A DNA stretch of 64,000 nt from positions 1 through 64,000 of the forward strand of contig JAQFVV010006256.1 of the NCBI GenBank assembly GCA_028023455.1, written 5' to 3'. Position numbers and translations under genes: made by a program. How positions within the stretch are numbered: position 1 is the stretch's first letter; every line of letters starts with the position of its first letter. Below are positions 47,401-58,250 of the stretch, piece after piece. The stretch comes from Epiperipatus broadwayi. Taxonomy: Eukaryota > Onychophora > Udeonychophora > Euonychophora > Peripatidae. The notes under the pieces were generated by a model that was given only the letters and a program-made list of their open reading frames with translations, was not told the DNA's origin and searched no databases.

Positions 47401-48458
47401 TACTCATAATTATTATTTGTCTTAACAAATAATTTATTGCAAAAATGATAGTTTCCTGACCCTACTTGTCCATTTCAGTCTCTACAGTAATATTATAAAA
47501 ACTTCAGACAAATTCCATCACCAAAACAAAGATCGCTACTATGTTATATGGCCGTGTTCTCAAGCTAGACACATCCTTGCATCCAACCTTGCCTTGGAGT
47601 ATGCACAATTGGATTTTTGTAGGCTAAAATTTAAACTGTGAATGCACCTGCTTTGATTGACAGTATAGTTCTACTAGTTCTTTGTTAATTTTAATTTTCT
47701 ATAGTGATAAAATTAATAGGAATATTAATAATCCTAAACAATAAATAAATGCCAAAGAGAAAGTGTATTTGCAATGATGAATATACACAGGAATGGAGTT
47801 TTATTAAAAAAGGGCGCAATACCATAAAAATGATTGGTCGTTATGTCCCAATTTTTGATTGAACTAGTCTGATCACCTTAGTATTGAACTATGTTTAAAT
47901 TATAAAGAAAATGTGATTTAATAAATTCACATTTTGAGATTTGAAAATATTAAATTTACTGAGAAAAAAAAAGATTGCCACCGTACTGAGATTTGTAAAA
48001 ATTAGTGTTTGTAAATTTCAATGTCTTTATTATTTCTTTATTTACATTTTTTTGGGCTAGCATATAATTGAAGTCATTTGCAGGTTTCTGTAGAGAATGT
48101 ATTGGAGAGTTGTAATATATCATGGTATTGAAATATTTCAGAAAGGATAAGTTTTCTGCTGAAGAAATTAAAAACAAAACAAAAAAAAAATCAAGTAAAC
48201 AATAGTGAGTCAGCATATTTTATATGTGGAAGTTTTGTGGTTCACAGATTGGTTTGTATAGTCAATGCAATTTCTTTTCCTCTTTTTTTTTAAGAATAGC
48301 CATATTTGTTTATTTTTTTTTTAGTATATTGTTAAAAAATTGAATTACAAACTCTATATCAGAGCAATAAACAGTATTTTGACTTGTAAAATATTTACAT
48401 TATAATATATATAATTATAGGGATTTGAACTCAGATGTTCAAGCACCCTCCATCTACC
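47401..48458. other. AT-rich spacer, no gene recognised
   Basis: No convincing frame. At 48421-48438 GGGATTTGAACTCAGATG resembles part of the 11.4-kb palindrome. TATAATATAT at 48411-48420 recurs at 49112-49121 and may be a 10-bp target duplication of the next element. Confidence 0.55.
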
Positions 48459-48499
48459 CACAACTGATACACATGACCACACACATGTAGAAAAGATAA

Positions 48500-48551
48500 A
48501 TAATCACCGTATTTTGTGCTAAACCAGCACTCATCGGTTGGTTCAGATTAT
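48500..48551 (-). ncRNA. Hammerhead ribozyme A, inactivated copy
   Basis: Minus strand: ATAATC-TGA-ACCAA, then CCGATGA (U4 to C), stem II GTGCT-GGTTT-AGCAC (fully paired), AAAA in place of GAAA, and a shortened stem III in which the strand reads TACGGTGATTAT. Two core positions are lost and stem III is deleted, so it should not cleave. Confidence 0.65.
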
Positions 48552-49012
48552 CTCCCACACATATATAATCAGTGCTCAGTTTATATTAAGATAGCAAATC
48601 TTCATACTTTAATGGACAGGCTTCAATCTACTCCAACTTTTCAGCCATCCATATCATTGAAAATCTGATGATGAAAACCCAAATCCCATGCTGATGCCAA
48701 TATTATTGCCATGCCAATGTTGACCTCAAGTCACTCTGACCCCTCATGTATAGGACTTTATCCAATTAAATACATAGAAGAGGGATGGGCAAGATAAGGT
48801 CCTATACATGAGGGGTCAGAATGACTTGAGGTCAACATGGGCATGGCAATAATATTGGGATCAGCATGGGATTTGGGTTTTCATCATCAGATTTTTAATG
48901 ATATGAATGGCTGAAAAGTTGGAAGTTGGAGTGGATTGAAGCCTGTCCATTAAAGTATGAAGATTTGCTATCTTAATTTAAACTGAGCACTGATTTTATA
49001 TGTGTGGGAGAT

Positions 49013-49073
49013 GATAATCTGGACCAACTGATGAGTGCTGGTTTAGCATGAAATATTTATATTGGTGATTATT
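49013..49073 (+). ncRNA. Type I hammerhead ribozyme A, core intact
   Basis: Stem I: AUAAUC (49014-49019), a 3-base UGG bulge, ACCAA (49023-49027), pairing with UUGGU (49062-49066) and GAUUAU (49067-49072): 11 bp in two blocks. Core CUGAUGA at 49028-49034. Stem II GUGCU (49035-49039), loop GGUUU, AGCAU (49045-49049). Core GAAA at 49050-49053. Stem III is a short A/U helix (AUAUUUAU) with almost no loop, and the cleavable triplet is AUA with cleavage expected after 49061. Every universally conserved position is present. Such a minimal stem III is known from hammerheads of small animal retroelements, which are thought to cleave as dimers. Confidence 0.8.
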
Positions 49074-49121
49074 TATCTTTTCTACATGTGTGTGGTTATG
49101 CGTATCAATTGTATAATATAT

Positions 49122-50949
49122 TTCCCATATTTTTAAAATTTTTGGTTGTAGCTGGTTTAAAGAACTTGCTTTTGAGTAGTAAATATAGCTGGATAATAGT
49201 GATTCGTTTAATTGTTTTTACTTAGTTTTTTTTTTTATAAAAAAAAAAGAAAGAAAAAACTCACTTTTATTAATTGTATGAAAAAAAAAAAATCAATACA
49301 AATTGGAAAAATTAGTATCATAGGGAAATTTTATTTTCCTGAGTTTGATAAAAAATTTGATAGTAGATAAAAGTTATAGATGCATGAAATTTTTTAAAAT
49401 TATTAATGAAACAATTGCAGATATGTAAAATTCATCACTTTCAATGATTTTTCATATTTGTTTTTGTCATTTTCATAGTTATATATTTCAGTAATTAATT
49501 ATATATATATTTGCAAAACTTTAATTACAATATTAATTCAAGAAGAAACTTTTTTTTATAGTTAGAAATTGGATATTATTTCAAAATTCTTGATTTTTGA
49601 TCCTTTTCATATTAGAACATTTTATGTATATGAACTATAATGATAAAAAGGAAGTTTAAAAATATTTCTGTATTTGTTTTAAAAATTTATTATTTAAAAA
49701 AATGAAATTTGCCCAGTGTTAATTGAACAAGATTAAAGATTATATTCTTGTGTAATTTAAATGTAATTTACTATCATAATTTATCTATTTTATTCACTAT
49801 GATCTACTAAGCGCATAGATATGTTTGATAATAATGAGAAAACATTCAAATACGTTTCCCAATAAAATAGAATAAATAAAATTAAGTGTTACGAGGATTA
49901 CCTTAGAGTTATGGCCATTTATGAAATAAAGATCAAATCTTTAGATATGGGAGATTAGCAGAACATTTAATAGTTAAACATGTTGAACTGGGTATCAAGG
50001 ACTGAAAGATTCTTGCTTAGGATCAATTCAATACAGCTTAGTTGAATGTAATTTGATGTTAAAATTATGTAAACACATGCCAATGTTCTTTCATTAATAT
50101 TTTTTTTAATATTATTTTTTTCATGTGGTACAAAGTAACTTGTATAACTGTATATACAATCCATGCACAAACTTCTTTATAAATCTTGATTTATTATAAT
50201 ATGAATTATTATAATGTACAATAATATATTCTAATGTTTCAACTATTCTATTTTAGAGTCTATCAAGGAACAACTAAAAAATACATGAAAAACAATAAAT
50301 ACGAATATTCCATAATACATATAACAAAATACAAATACCTCTTGCTTTAAACTTCTTCTAACAAACAATCTCTCCTTGGAAAAAAATTATTAAACATAAT
50401 TTATTGGTAAACGTTTTTTTTTTAAAAAAATTAAATTTATCATTTTGATTTACTTGATTATAAAGAAATTTTAAAAATGACAAGATATTAACTGATTCAC
50501 TGTTATTATTTTTATACTGATATTTCTTTTGAATATTAATATTTAGCATAAAATGAACAAATTTTTTGCTTTTATCTATTTTTTTAATACATAGTTGAAA
50601 AACAATATTAGATAAATTGATGTGATTTTTTTTAATAATTCAATTTTTTCATAAATGAATTTCTATTTGTAAATTTGAGTGCATGATGGCAGATGTAAAT
50701 ATTTTTTTTGTATAAGTTATTGCTTTGTCGGGCATCATTAAAGTAAGATGTGCTTCAATTTTTTTTTTACTTGTAAATTTTAAAATTGTTTTAGCCTTGG
50801 ATTCCCATCTTTCTACATCCATTATCAAATTTATACACTAATCTTCATTATAAATTTTTCTATGCTACTCCAGATTTTATTTTTTAAATATGTTGGTTGA
50901 CCTTATTAAGTTTGTGTATCATTTTTTATATTCTTGATAAATTATTATT
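49122..50949. other. AT-rich spacer, no gene recognised
   Basis: A- and T-runs with short meaningless frames. No element ends identified. Confidence 0.6.
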
Positions 50950-52062
50950 GGTATTAGTACATATAATACATTCCACTGCTTGATGCGCTGGTTTTCGCCC
51001 AACACACATCAATATGCTGTTTTAGTGGCCTAACTTACTGCTAACACTACAACAGTTTATGGCCTACAGATCAGTGATGTTCATATTAACCGTTGTGAGC
51101 CTATATTGCGTTGCACACAAATATTACGGCTCACTGATGGGTTTCGCGACACTATGCAAATGCACACATTTCACAGATCGCTACTGTGCCATGTGAGGAT
51201 GCATGGATTTCAACTGATCATAACTCTTGTTATATGCGTTCGAAGTAATGATCTTACACCCTACCTGACGTAGTATTACATACTAATAATTGTAGTACAA
51301 GCACAATTTCACAGAATTCATGCAAAAAGGCACGTTTGCACGAGAATAGCTATGAGACAAATTAAATGGCTGAGGTTGCACATTGTTTTGGAAATCAGAA
51401 GCTTGGTTTGATCACAGTACTGCATCTATTGAAGGATCGTCAAAAACATCTGTCCCCGGCCCTGCACAGTCCCGCGCGCACTGACATTTATAATGTAATT
51501 TAAAAATATAATTATTAAATTTCAGAAAAATTTAATTCTTACATTTTATAAAATAATGTTGGTTCGTAAATTGTTTATAAATACTTTGCAGAATGTCGGC
51601 CTATAATGTTTATAATAGTGTCTTTTTTTGCAGATAAAGAGCAGCTACGAGACCACTAAAATTGCACATTGTTTTGGAAAATCGTAATGTTAGTTTGATC
51701 AGAGTAGTGCATCTTTTGGACGATCCAAAGGATCGTCAAAAACATCGGTCCCCTTGCACATTTCAGCATGACATGCTGACATTTATAATGTAATTTTAAA
51801 CTGTAAATATTCCATTTTAGAAAATAATGTTGGTTCGTAAATTGTAGTTTGAAAAATGTCAACACGCGATGAAATGTATAAAAAAAACAAGAAAATACTG
51901 TATATATAAAAAAAATAACATATATAAATTTTTAAAAAATTAAAAAAGATCATATATAAATTTATAAAATTTACCGTAATTTACCATGAACATGTATATT
52001 GATGTGCATTAGGCGAAAACCAGCGCCATCAAGCAGTAGAGTGTGTTATATGTATTAGTACC
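50950..52062. mobile_element. TIR element of ~1.1 kb inserted at TTATTATT
   Basis: GGTATTAGTACATATAATAC at the left and the reverse complement of the right end (GGTACTAATACATATAACAC) begin TIRs that continue for about 70 bp through CTGCTTGATG, GCGCTGGTTTTCGCC and ACATCAATAT. ATTATTATT precedes the left end and TTATTATT follows the right end, so the target duplication is probably TTATTATT. The interior has two direct copies of a ~215-bp block (TTGCACATTGTTTTGGAAA ... ATAATGTTGGTTCGTAAATT) starting near 51377 and 51661. No transposase. Related by internal motifs to the 9.16-10.67 kb element. Confidence 0.75.
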
Positions 52063-52489
52063 TTATTATTATTTTTGAAATAATTTTATATTAATTTTGG
52101 TTTAGCTTGCGGAAAGGAATTGTTGTTAACTGAAAGGAGATTCTTTGATTCCTCTTGGAGGCTTAAAGTAACTAAGCAGGACAAATTCCTAATGTCCACT
52201 CCATACATTATTGTTGTTACATCTGTTATTACTATGTGATTATTCATATAATATACAAACATGAATGGGCTGCTCATCAACATGCATTAGCCAGCGTAGT
52301 GCATTTATAGGCTTATTACCTCTGAGTTTAAGATCAAGAAACATCATAATCGTTCTTCTCAGTTGCCTGATAGCTCTTAACCGAAATGTCAGTTGAGTTT
52401 TCTTGAACGCAGTAGAAAGAATTTGTGTGTAAATGAAAAAAAAAAATTTAATAGATATTTACAATTATGACAGACAAAATAGATCATGG

Positions 52490-55320
52490 CCCTTATTTCC
52501 AGGAGGCTGCAAAGTCACCAGCCAAGGTGGTTAGCAGCTGAAGGTGGAGGGTGCTAAGAATCTCCTGATTGTGGACCCAGGCTGCCATTTGATGAACTTT
52601 TACTTAGGTACTTACAATTGCAGATCACTTTCAGGTGAAGGAAGATTGCAAGAATTAGAAGAAATATCTCATATTAAATGGGACATTATTGGACTTTGTG
52701 AAGTTAGAAGAAAAGATGAAGAGACAATTGATTTAAAAAGTGGACATGTACTGTATTACAAAAGAACAAACATTGGAAGTACAAGTGGAATAGGATTCAT
52801 TATAAATAAAAAATGGAAGAAGGGAAGATTGATGGTGTATCAGACAGAATGGCAAGATTAGTTATTCAACTTAATAGCAGATATTAAATGCATTTAATTC
52901 AGGTCTATGCCACAACAAGTTCTCATTGTGATGAAGAAATAGAGGATTGTTATATGGATGTACAAAAAGCTTTTGATCAAACCAAACAACATTTTAAAAT
53001 TGTTATGGGATGCTTTAATGCTAGAATTGGTAAACAATTAAAAGATGAAAGTGCTGTAAATGAGAGGACATAAACTTGTGGAGTTTGCAGAAAAAGATAA
53101 ATTATGTTATGAATTCTTTTTTTGAGAACAATGTTAAATGCAAATGAGACATAGAACAATGTTAAATGCAAATGAACATGGAAACATCTAAATAAAGGTA
53201 CAGCAGAATCGGATTATATTTTGACCAACAGAAAATATGTATTTCAAAATTGCAAAGTTCTTAATAAATTAAACACAAGAAGTAATCATCAATTAGTAAG
53301 ATATACGTTAATATAAAACTAGAGATAGAAAAATTATTAAAAAAACATTATTCACAGTTGATATTTTTAATCTTTAGAATCATAACAATAAATTTAAATT
53401 AGAACTTGCAAATTGATTTCAAATATTAACAGATTTTGAACATAATTCAAATTTGAACGAATTCAATAGGAAGATAACTGATTCACTTCTAAAAACTTTA
53501 AAGATAGCTGTACAAAAAAAAAACAAAAACAGCAATTGTCCAGTAAAATTTTATCCGAGACAAAACAATTTATGAAGTAAAGATGGAATATGAAAATATA
53601 TAAAAATGATGCATTAAGAAGAATTAAATATCTCATATTTTGTAAAAGTGTTGCAAAAAAGAATTGGTAATGTTATAAGAAAGTATAATTGTGATCTATC
53701 AAGGAAAGTTATAGAAGAGAATAAAAGTCTCAAGAGTGTAAATCAATATCTTTATATTGGTAGGAAACGTATTTCTGCAATAAGAAAAAGATGAGACATT
53801 TACTAAAAAGACCGATGTCATCATGAAATATGTAGAAATCATGAATTATATAGTAATAAAGAACAAGTATCTCCTGCAACTACTATATTTTCTGAATTGT
53901 CCAGGATTTTAAATGAAGTGAGACATGCAATTAAATTTATGAAGAAGGGAAAAGCTCCAGGTAATGTTGGAATTATAATTGATATCTTAAAAGAAGCAGG
54001 GGAAGAAATAGGAGAATTTTTGGTAAAGTTATATTCCAAATGTCTAAATAATAAAGATGTACCAGATGATTGGAAGAATGCTATATTAATATTTAAAAAA
54101 GGTAATAAACAAAATATTAGAAATTACAGACCTATCAGACTTTTATCAGTTTTATACAAAATTTTTATCAAAATAATTATAACTCTTTTACAGTGAACTT
54201 TGGATTTTAGCCGAACAAAAGAAGCTGGATTTAAAGTGGTTTCATGAGTTGCCATTATCTTTTGGATTTGTAGATTATAAAAAGGCATTTGATTCTGTAA
54301 GCATTGTTTCAGTGATTAAAGCATTAAATCATCAAGGGATAGATCCAAGATATTGTCACATTTTGAAGAATATTTATAAAAATGCAACAGCAACAATTAG
54401 ATTACAAAATGATAATAGGAAGATTAACATTGAGAAGGGTATATGACAGGATGACTCAATATCTTCAAAACTTTTTACAGCAGTTTTGCAGAAAGTATTT
54501 TGTGGATTAAAATGGAAAGCTAAAGGAATAAAAGTAAATGGAGCTTAGTTAAGCCATCTAGATTTTGCAGATGATATAGTTGTTTTTGCAAATAATGCTT
54601 CAGAGCTTCAAGAAATGTTGTAAGAGTTATCAGATGAATGTAAGAAAGTAGGATTAAAAATAAATGTTAAAAAGACTAAAGTAATGTTCAATGCATTTTT
54701 TCAAAAGAGTAAAGATTGATAATGATGTGTTAGGAAAGTTAACAACTACAAATGCATTGGTCAAATTATTATTAGAAATGAAAACGTAATGGATGAAATT
54801 AATCACAGAATTAAAGTTGATTGGAGTGCTTTTGCTAGAAGTAACTTTATTATCAAAAGGAAATATGCCTATATATTTGAAAAGGAAGATTTTTGATAAA
54901 TATGTTCTACCAGTTCTTACTTATGAATCTGAGACTTGGACATTTGACAAAAGAACAATACAGAGATCAGATCACTCAAGGAAATACGGAGAGATGCATA
55001 TTAAGAATAACAAGAAGAGATCAAAAATGAAATATATGGGTGAGAGAACAAACAGATGTTATTGACATCATTGAAAGAATTAAGAGCCTGAAGTGGAGTT
55101 GTGGACATATTTCTAGAAGAGATGATAATAGACGGAAAGTTAAAATCTTAAACTGTATTCCAAGTGATTGTAAAAGACCTAGAAAAATACCACATGTGAG
55201 ATAGATGGATGAAATAAGGAAGGGTGTTGGGGTGATATAGAGAAGTTAGAGGTTGGAGAATATGGATTGAACTTGGAGAGACCTTCATTCTATAGTGAAT
55301 CAATAATGGTTGAAAATGAT
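52490..55320 (+). mobile_element. RTE-like LINE, decayed
   Basis: A single-ORF non-LTR element with a GC-richer leader (GGAGGCTGCAAAGTCACCAG), endonuclease, RT and the C-terminal block LKWSCGHISRRDDNRRKVK that is typical of RTE/BovB-type elements. It ends near 55.32 kb without a poly(A) tail. Many stops and frameshifts show that it is inactive. It is the only LINE on the plus strand. Confidence 0.8.
52544..55200 (+). pseudogene. RTE-like endonuclease-reverse transcriptase, multiply broken
   Basis: In order: LGTYNCRSLSGEGRLQELEE, WDIIGLCEVRRKD (endonuclease Glu), GIGFIINKKW, VMGCFNARIG where GDFN has become GCFN (a key Asp lost), then RT motifs [35 protein letters not shown] (motif A), an interrupted QDDSISSKLF and FADDIVVFA (motif C, near 54.56 kb), KINVKKTKVM, VLPVLTYESETWTF and the KW-type C-terminal block. 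Frames are broken at about 52.86, 53.07-53.9, 54.2, 54.45, 54.7 and 55.07 kb. It encodes no active enzyme. Confidence 0.8.
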
Positions 55321-56217
55321 ATTATTTTAATATATAAGTTAATCATTTTTATTATTAATTTATTGTTTAATTAATACTTTAATCTTAATTTTTTGGTATT
55401 ACTTTTCTGATGTTTGTTTTATCATCATCATCATTAGTAGCCACTTATAAATAAGTATGACCATTCTACATGCAATAGAATCCACTTCATTTATTCACAA
55501 TCTATATCTTGCACAATCCACTTTTATATTTTGCAATTAAAAAGCACTAACAACTCATAAAAGTCAAAACATGCTACTTTCTGAATGTTTTTGGTTTTAA
55601 GCATCTTCTTTTTATTCCAGAGTGCATGTCCAGAAGTTTTAAGTTAATGAAACTTTACAGAAATAGAATAATCATTATATTGATTATAATATATGAATGT
55701 ATTTTCAATTTTAGCAATAGAATAAGTTTAATGATGTTTTTAGTTTTATTTTAGAGCAAATCTGTATTTATATATATACTAATGCACATTCATATATATA
55801 TATTCATATAAATTACTTTAGAATTAAAAGTATGTATAAGGTGTGTTAGTTTGAAATTTTTTAAAATTAATTTCAGCCCAAGAAAAAAAAAAAAGCAGTA
55901 GTAATAATATAAATCAAGATTATAGTATAAATAAAATTTTAAAAATATTATTTTTAATAATAAATTGAGGGAGATAACATTTATATATCACTCATGCATT
56001 CACGGAAGCAATAAGAATAAGCAAGATAGGGACTAGTTTCTATTCACTTTTAACACCCTTTCTCTAGCCTAATGAATGACTAATAAGAATTATTAGTATA
56101 TTTCCATTGTGGTTTGTGTCAAAATTGTAAGGGCAGTAAGATTGACACATCAATTAAACAGTAAACAATTGGCTATTTTATATATTCTGAATAATGATAA
56201 AAATATGTCTGAGAGTT
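55321..56217. other. AT-rich spacer, no gene recognised
   Basis: No frame or element identified. AATGAATGACTAATAA...TTATTAGTAT near 56073-56102 also occurs near 8400 and, in part, 56440, so it is a dispersed short repeat, possibly the outer part of the hammerhead repeat that follows. Confidence 0.55.
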
Positions 56218-56279
56218 GTGATCTAGTCCAACTGATGAGTATTATTGGTTCAGCATGAAATATGCATCTTGGGGATCAT
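56218..56279 (+). ncRNA. Hammerhead ribozyme A, diverged copy with covariation
   Basis: Stem I: GUGAUC (56218-56223), bulge UAG, UCCAA, pairing with UUGGG (56269-56273) and GAUCAU (56274-56279). Core CUGAUGA 56232-56238 and GAAA 56257-56260 are intact. The triplet is AUC with cleavage expected after C56268. Compared with the 49.0-kb copy, one A-U pair is G-C and another A-U is U-G, so pairing is kept although the sequence changed. Stem II has one A-C mismatch, so activity may be weak. The surrounding sequence (TTGGTCACATG, ATCCATCCACAAGAG) is diverged and this copy is not part of an inverted pair. Confidence 0.65.
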
Positions 56280-56399
56280 ACATCTTTTTTCCAAGTCTTT
56301 GGTCACATGTTTATGATTATATCCATCCACAAGAGATTAAAAGTGAATAGAAATCATTTTCTACCTTACATGAGAGTGGTATAGTGAAAGTTACACGTA

Positions 56400-57370
56400 A
56401 GAAATTTTATTCATTAAGTGGATAATATGTACTCTAATGACTAATAAAAATTATTAATAACTATCGAAGTAAATCCGCGAAATATTCTTTTTTTTTTAGT
56501 AGCTTTTTTTTCTTATAGAAATATAATAGCATAGTGGTATTGTTATCAAGAAATTAGGATCTCTAATTATTTTGACATTTCTAAAACAATCAACTTTTAG
56601 TCTCTAAAATTTTGTAAAACTTTTACCATTAAACACCGAAAATATTTTATAATACAAAATACAATACATCAAATTTGGAAAAGATAAAAAGGAAAGATTA
56701 AAATGTATAGGCTTTCAACATAAATGGAAGAAATTTTATTAACATTTATAATTGCATATGTACTCAATGAAGGAAAAATGTCTGCCAAATATAAAATTTG
56801 TGAATTTTAATGTTTTTGGTTGCTTGTTTACATGTTTTTTTGGATAGTGTACAATTGAAATCATATAGATAAATGCAGTGTAAATTATAGCTCTACTGTA
56901 TTTTAAAAATCAATTCAGATGTCGTAGAACATTAAAACTTAAATTGAATCTTTTCAGCCATATATGGATATTATTTGATTTAATACAAATAAAAAATTAT
57001 CAGTGAATTTTTAATTTTATAAAACAGAGTTCAAGTTAAAAAAAAAAAAGTGAAATGATGTTATTAAAATTTGGATTAATTCATTTTGATTTTAAAATTT
57101 TTAGAATTTATATGTTTGTATATTTATTTCCATATGTATATTAAGCTTTTTACCTGGTTATAAGTTGGATTTTTAGAAATACATTTGTTTTTTTAAATAT
57201 GTTATGTTTGGACTGGAAATCAATATATTAGAATTCATTGAGTTTTTTTTTTTTTATATACCTATAGTTTCAAATAGAATAGAATATTTCATTAAAATCA
57301 TTTTAGATAGTGAAGAGCATTGAAATAAAAATGTAATGATAATAGAATAGTTTACTTCCTGTTATATATA
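56400..57370. other. AT-rich spacer, no gene recognised
   Basis: Contains a second ATGACTAATAAAAATTATTA block near 56437 but no protein or RNA gene. Confidence 0.6.
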
Positions 57371-57430
57371 AATAAACACAAAAACTTATAGGTAAAGTTT
57401 AAAAGAGAAGTTATAAATAAATATAATAAT

Positions 57431-57477
57431 AAGCTGAATGTTTTCGAGGATCCATGACCTCATAATCATAGCTTTCT
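57431..57477 (-). ncRNA. Hammerhead-like motif of PLE, left arm
   Basis: Minus strand: AAGCT...ATTATGAGG-TCATGGAT-CCTCGAAAACATTCAGCTT. Stem II GAGG/CCTC, the GAAA core strand and the stem I pair AAGCT/AGCTT are present, and TTC could be the cleavable triplet. The first core strand reads TGATTATGA instead of CTGATGA. PLE long repeats are known to carry hammerheads, so this is probably a decayed one. Confidence 0.45.
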
Positions 57478-57529
57478 TAAAAATATATGCAAAGATATTT
57501 AAATTAGCACGTGTTACATGGATCATTTC

Positions 57530-57818
57530 TTCGATATATCAAAGCATCTTTTCTATTTATAGCATTAATATTTCCATTAATGTAACATCCTTCTTTTATT
57601 TTTTTCTTATGATCATTTGATTCTGTTCATATAATTACAGGATTGGCAGGTGTAAAATTGTCCAGATTTCATGGCATGCTCCAAAAATACAGAGATGTAT
57701 TGTTGTTCTTCTGAGCTCTATTGTAAGTGTACACATGTTGAGCAAGTCTAGTATTAATAGTAGCTTTAGTCTCACCATAATATACAGTGAGGCATTTTTC
57801 TTGAGGACACAAAATGGA
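57530..57818 (-). pseudogene. PLE GIY-YIG endonuclease C-terminus, left arm
   Basis: Minus strand: YSILCPQEKCLTVYYGETKA, then TINTRLAQHVYTYNRAQKNN in one frame, then a frame loss and TESNDHKKKIKEGCYINGNI. The YYG strand, Arg and His of the GIY-YIG fold are visible. Everything N-terminal, including the RT, is missing. Confidence 0.7.
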
Positions 57819-57850
57819 ATATTGATCGATCATTCACCTCATATGTAGTA

Positions 57851-58158
57851 TATTCCATTTCATGTCCTCAAGAAAAATACCTCGCTGTATATTATGGTGA
57901 AACTAAAGCTACTATTAATACTAGACTTGCTCAACATTCGTGTACACTTACAATAGAGCTCAGAAGAACAACAATACATCTTCTATATTTTTGGAGCATG
58001 CCATGAAATCTGGACACAATTTTACACCTGCCAATCCTGTAATTATATGCACAGAAGCAAATGATCATAAGAGAAAAATAAAAGAAGCATTTTATATTAA
58101 TGGAAATATTAATGCTATAAATAAAAAAGACACTTACTTTGATATATTTAAGAAATGA
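57851..58158 (+). pseudogene. PLE GIY-YIG endonuclease C-terminus, right arm
   Basis: YSISCPQEKYLAVYYGETKA, then TINTRLAQH, a frameshift near 57938, then VYTYNRAQKNNNTSSIFLEH, AMKSGHNFTPANPVIICTEA and NDHKRKIKEAFYINGNINAI, ending at FDIFKK. This matches the PLE endonuclease C-terminus (EHAMKSGH and KRKIKEAFYI blocks). Truncated at the N-terminus and frameshifted. Confidence 0.75.
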
Positions 58159-58203
58159 TCCATGTAACACGTGCTAATTTGCATATATTTTATTATATAT
58201 TTT

Positions 58204-58250
58204 TAAGAAAGCTATGATTATGAGCATGGATCCTCGAAAACGTTCAGCTT
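58204..58250 (+). ncRNA. Hammerhead-like motif of PLE, right arm
   Basis: AAGCT-ATGATTATGAG-CATGGATC-CTCGAAAACGTTCAGCTT: stem I AAGCT/AGCTT, stem II GAG/CTC, GAAA, a palindromic AACGTT as stem III and triplet TTC. The first core strand departs from CTGATGA, so activity is doubtful. Confidence 0.45.

Larger units (their letters stand above)
48459..49113. mobile_element. Hammerhead-A element, head-to-head inverted pair
   Basis: The left arm (to about 48753) and right arm (from about 48802) are inverted copies separated by a ~48-bp centre. From the centre outwards each reads AGGACCTTATC/ATGAGGGGTCAGA, TTGAGGTCAACAT, GGGATTTGGGTTTTCATCAT, GAAGCCTGTCCATTAAAGTA, GATTTGCTATCTTAAT, the hammerhead ribozyme and CTACATGTGTGTGGTTATG. 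Candidate target duplication TATAATATAT on both sides. No coding capacity. The longer internal part (TTGAGGTCAACAT) is not present in the 33.65-kb pair. Confidence 0.8.
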
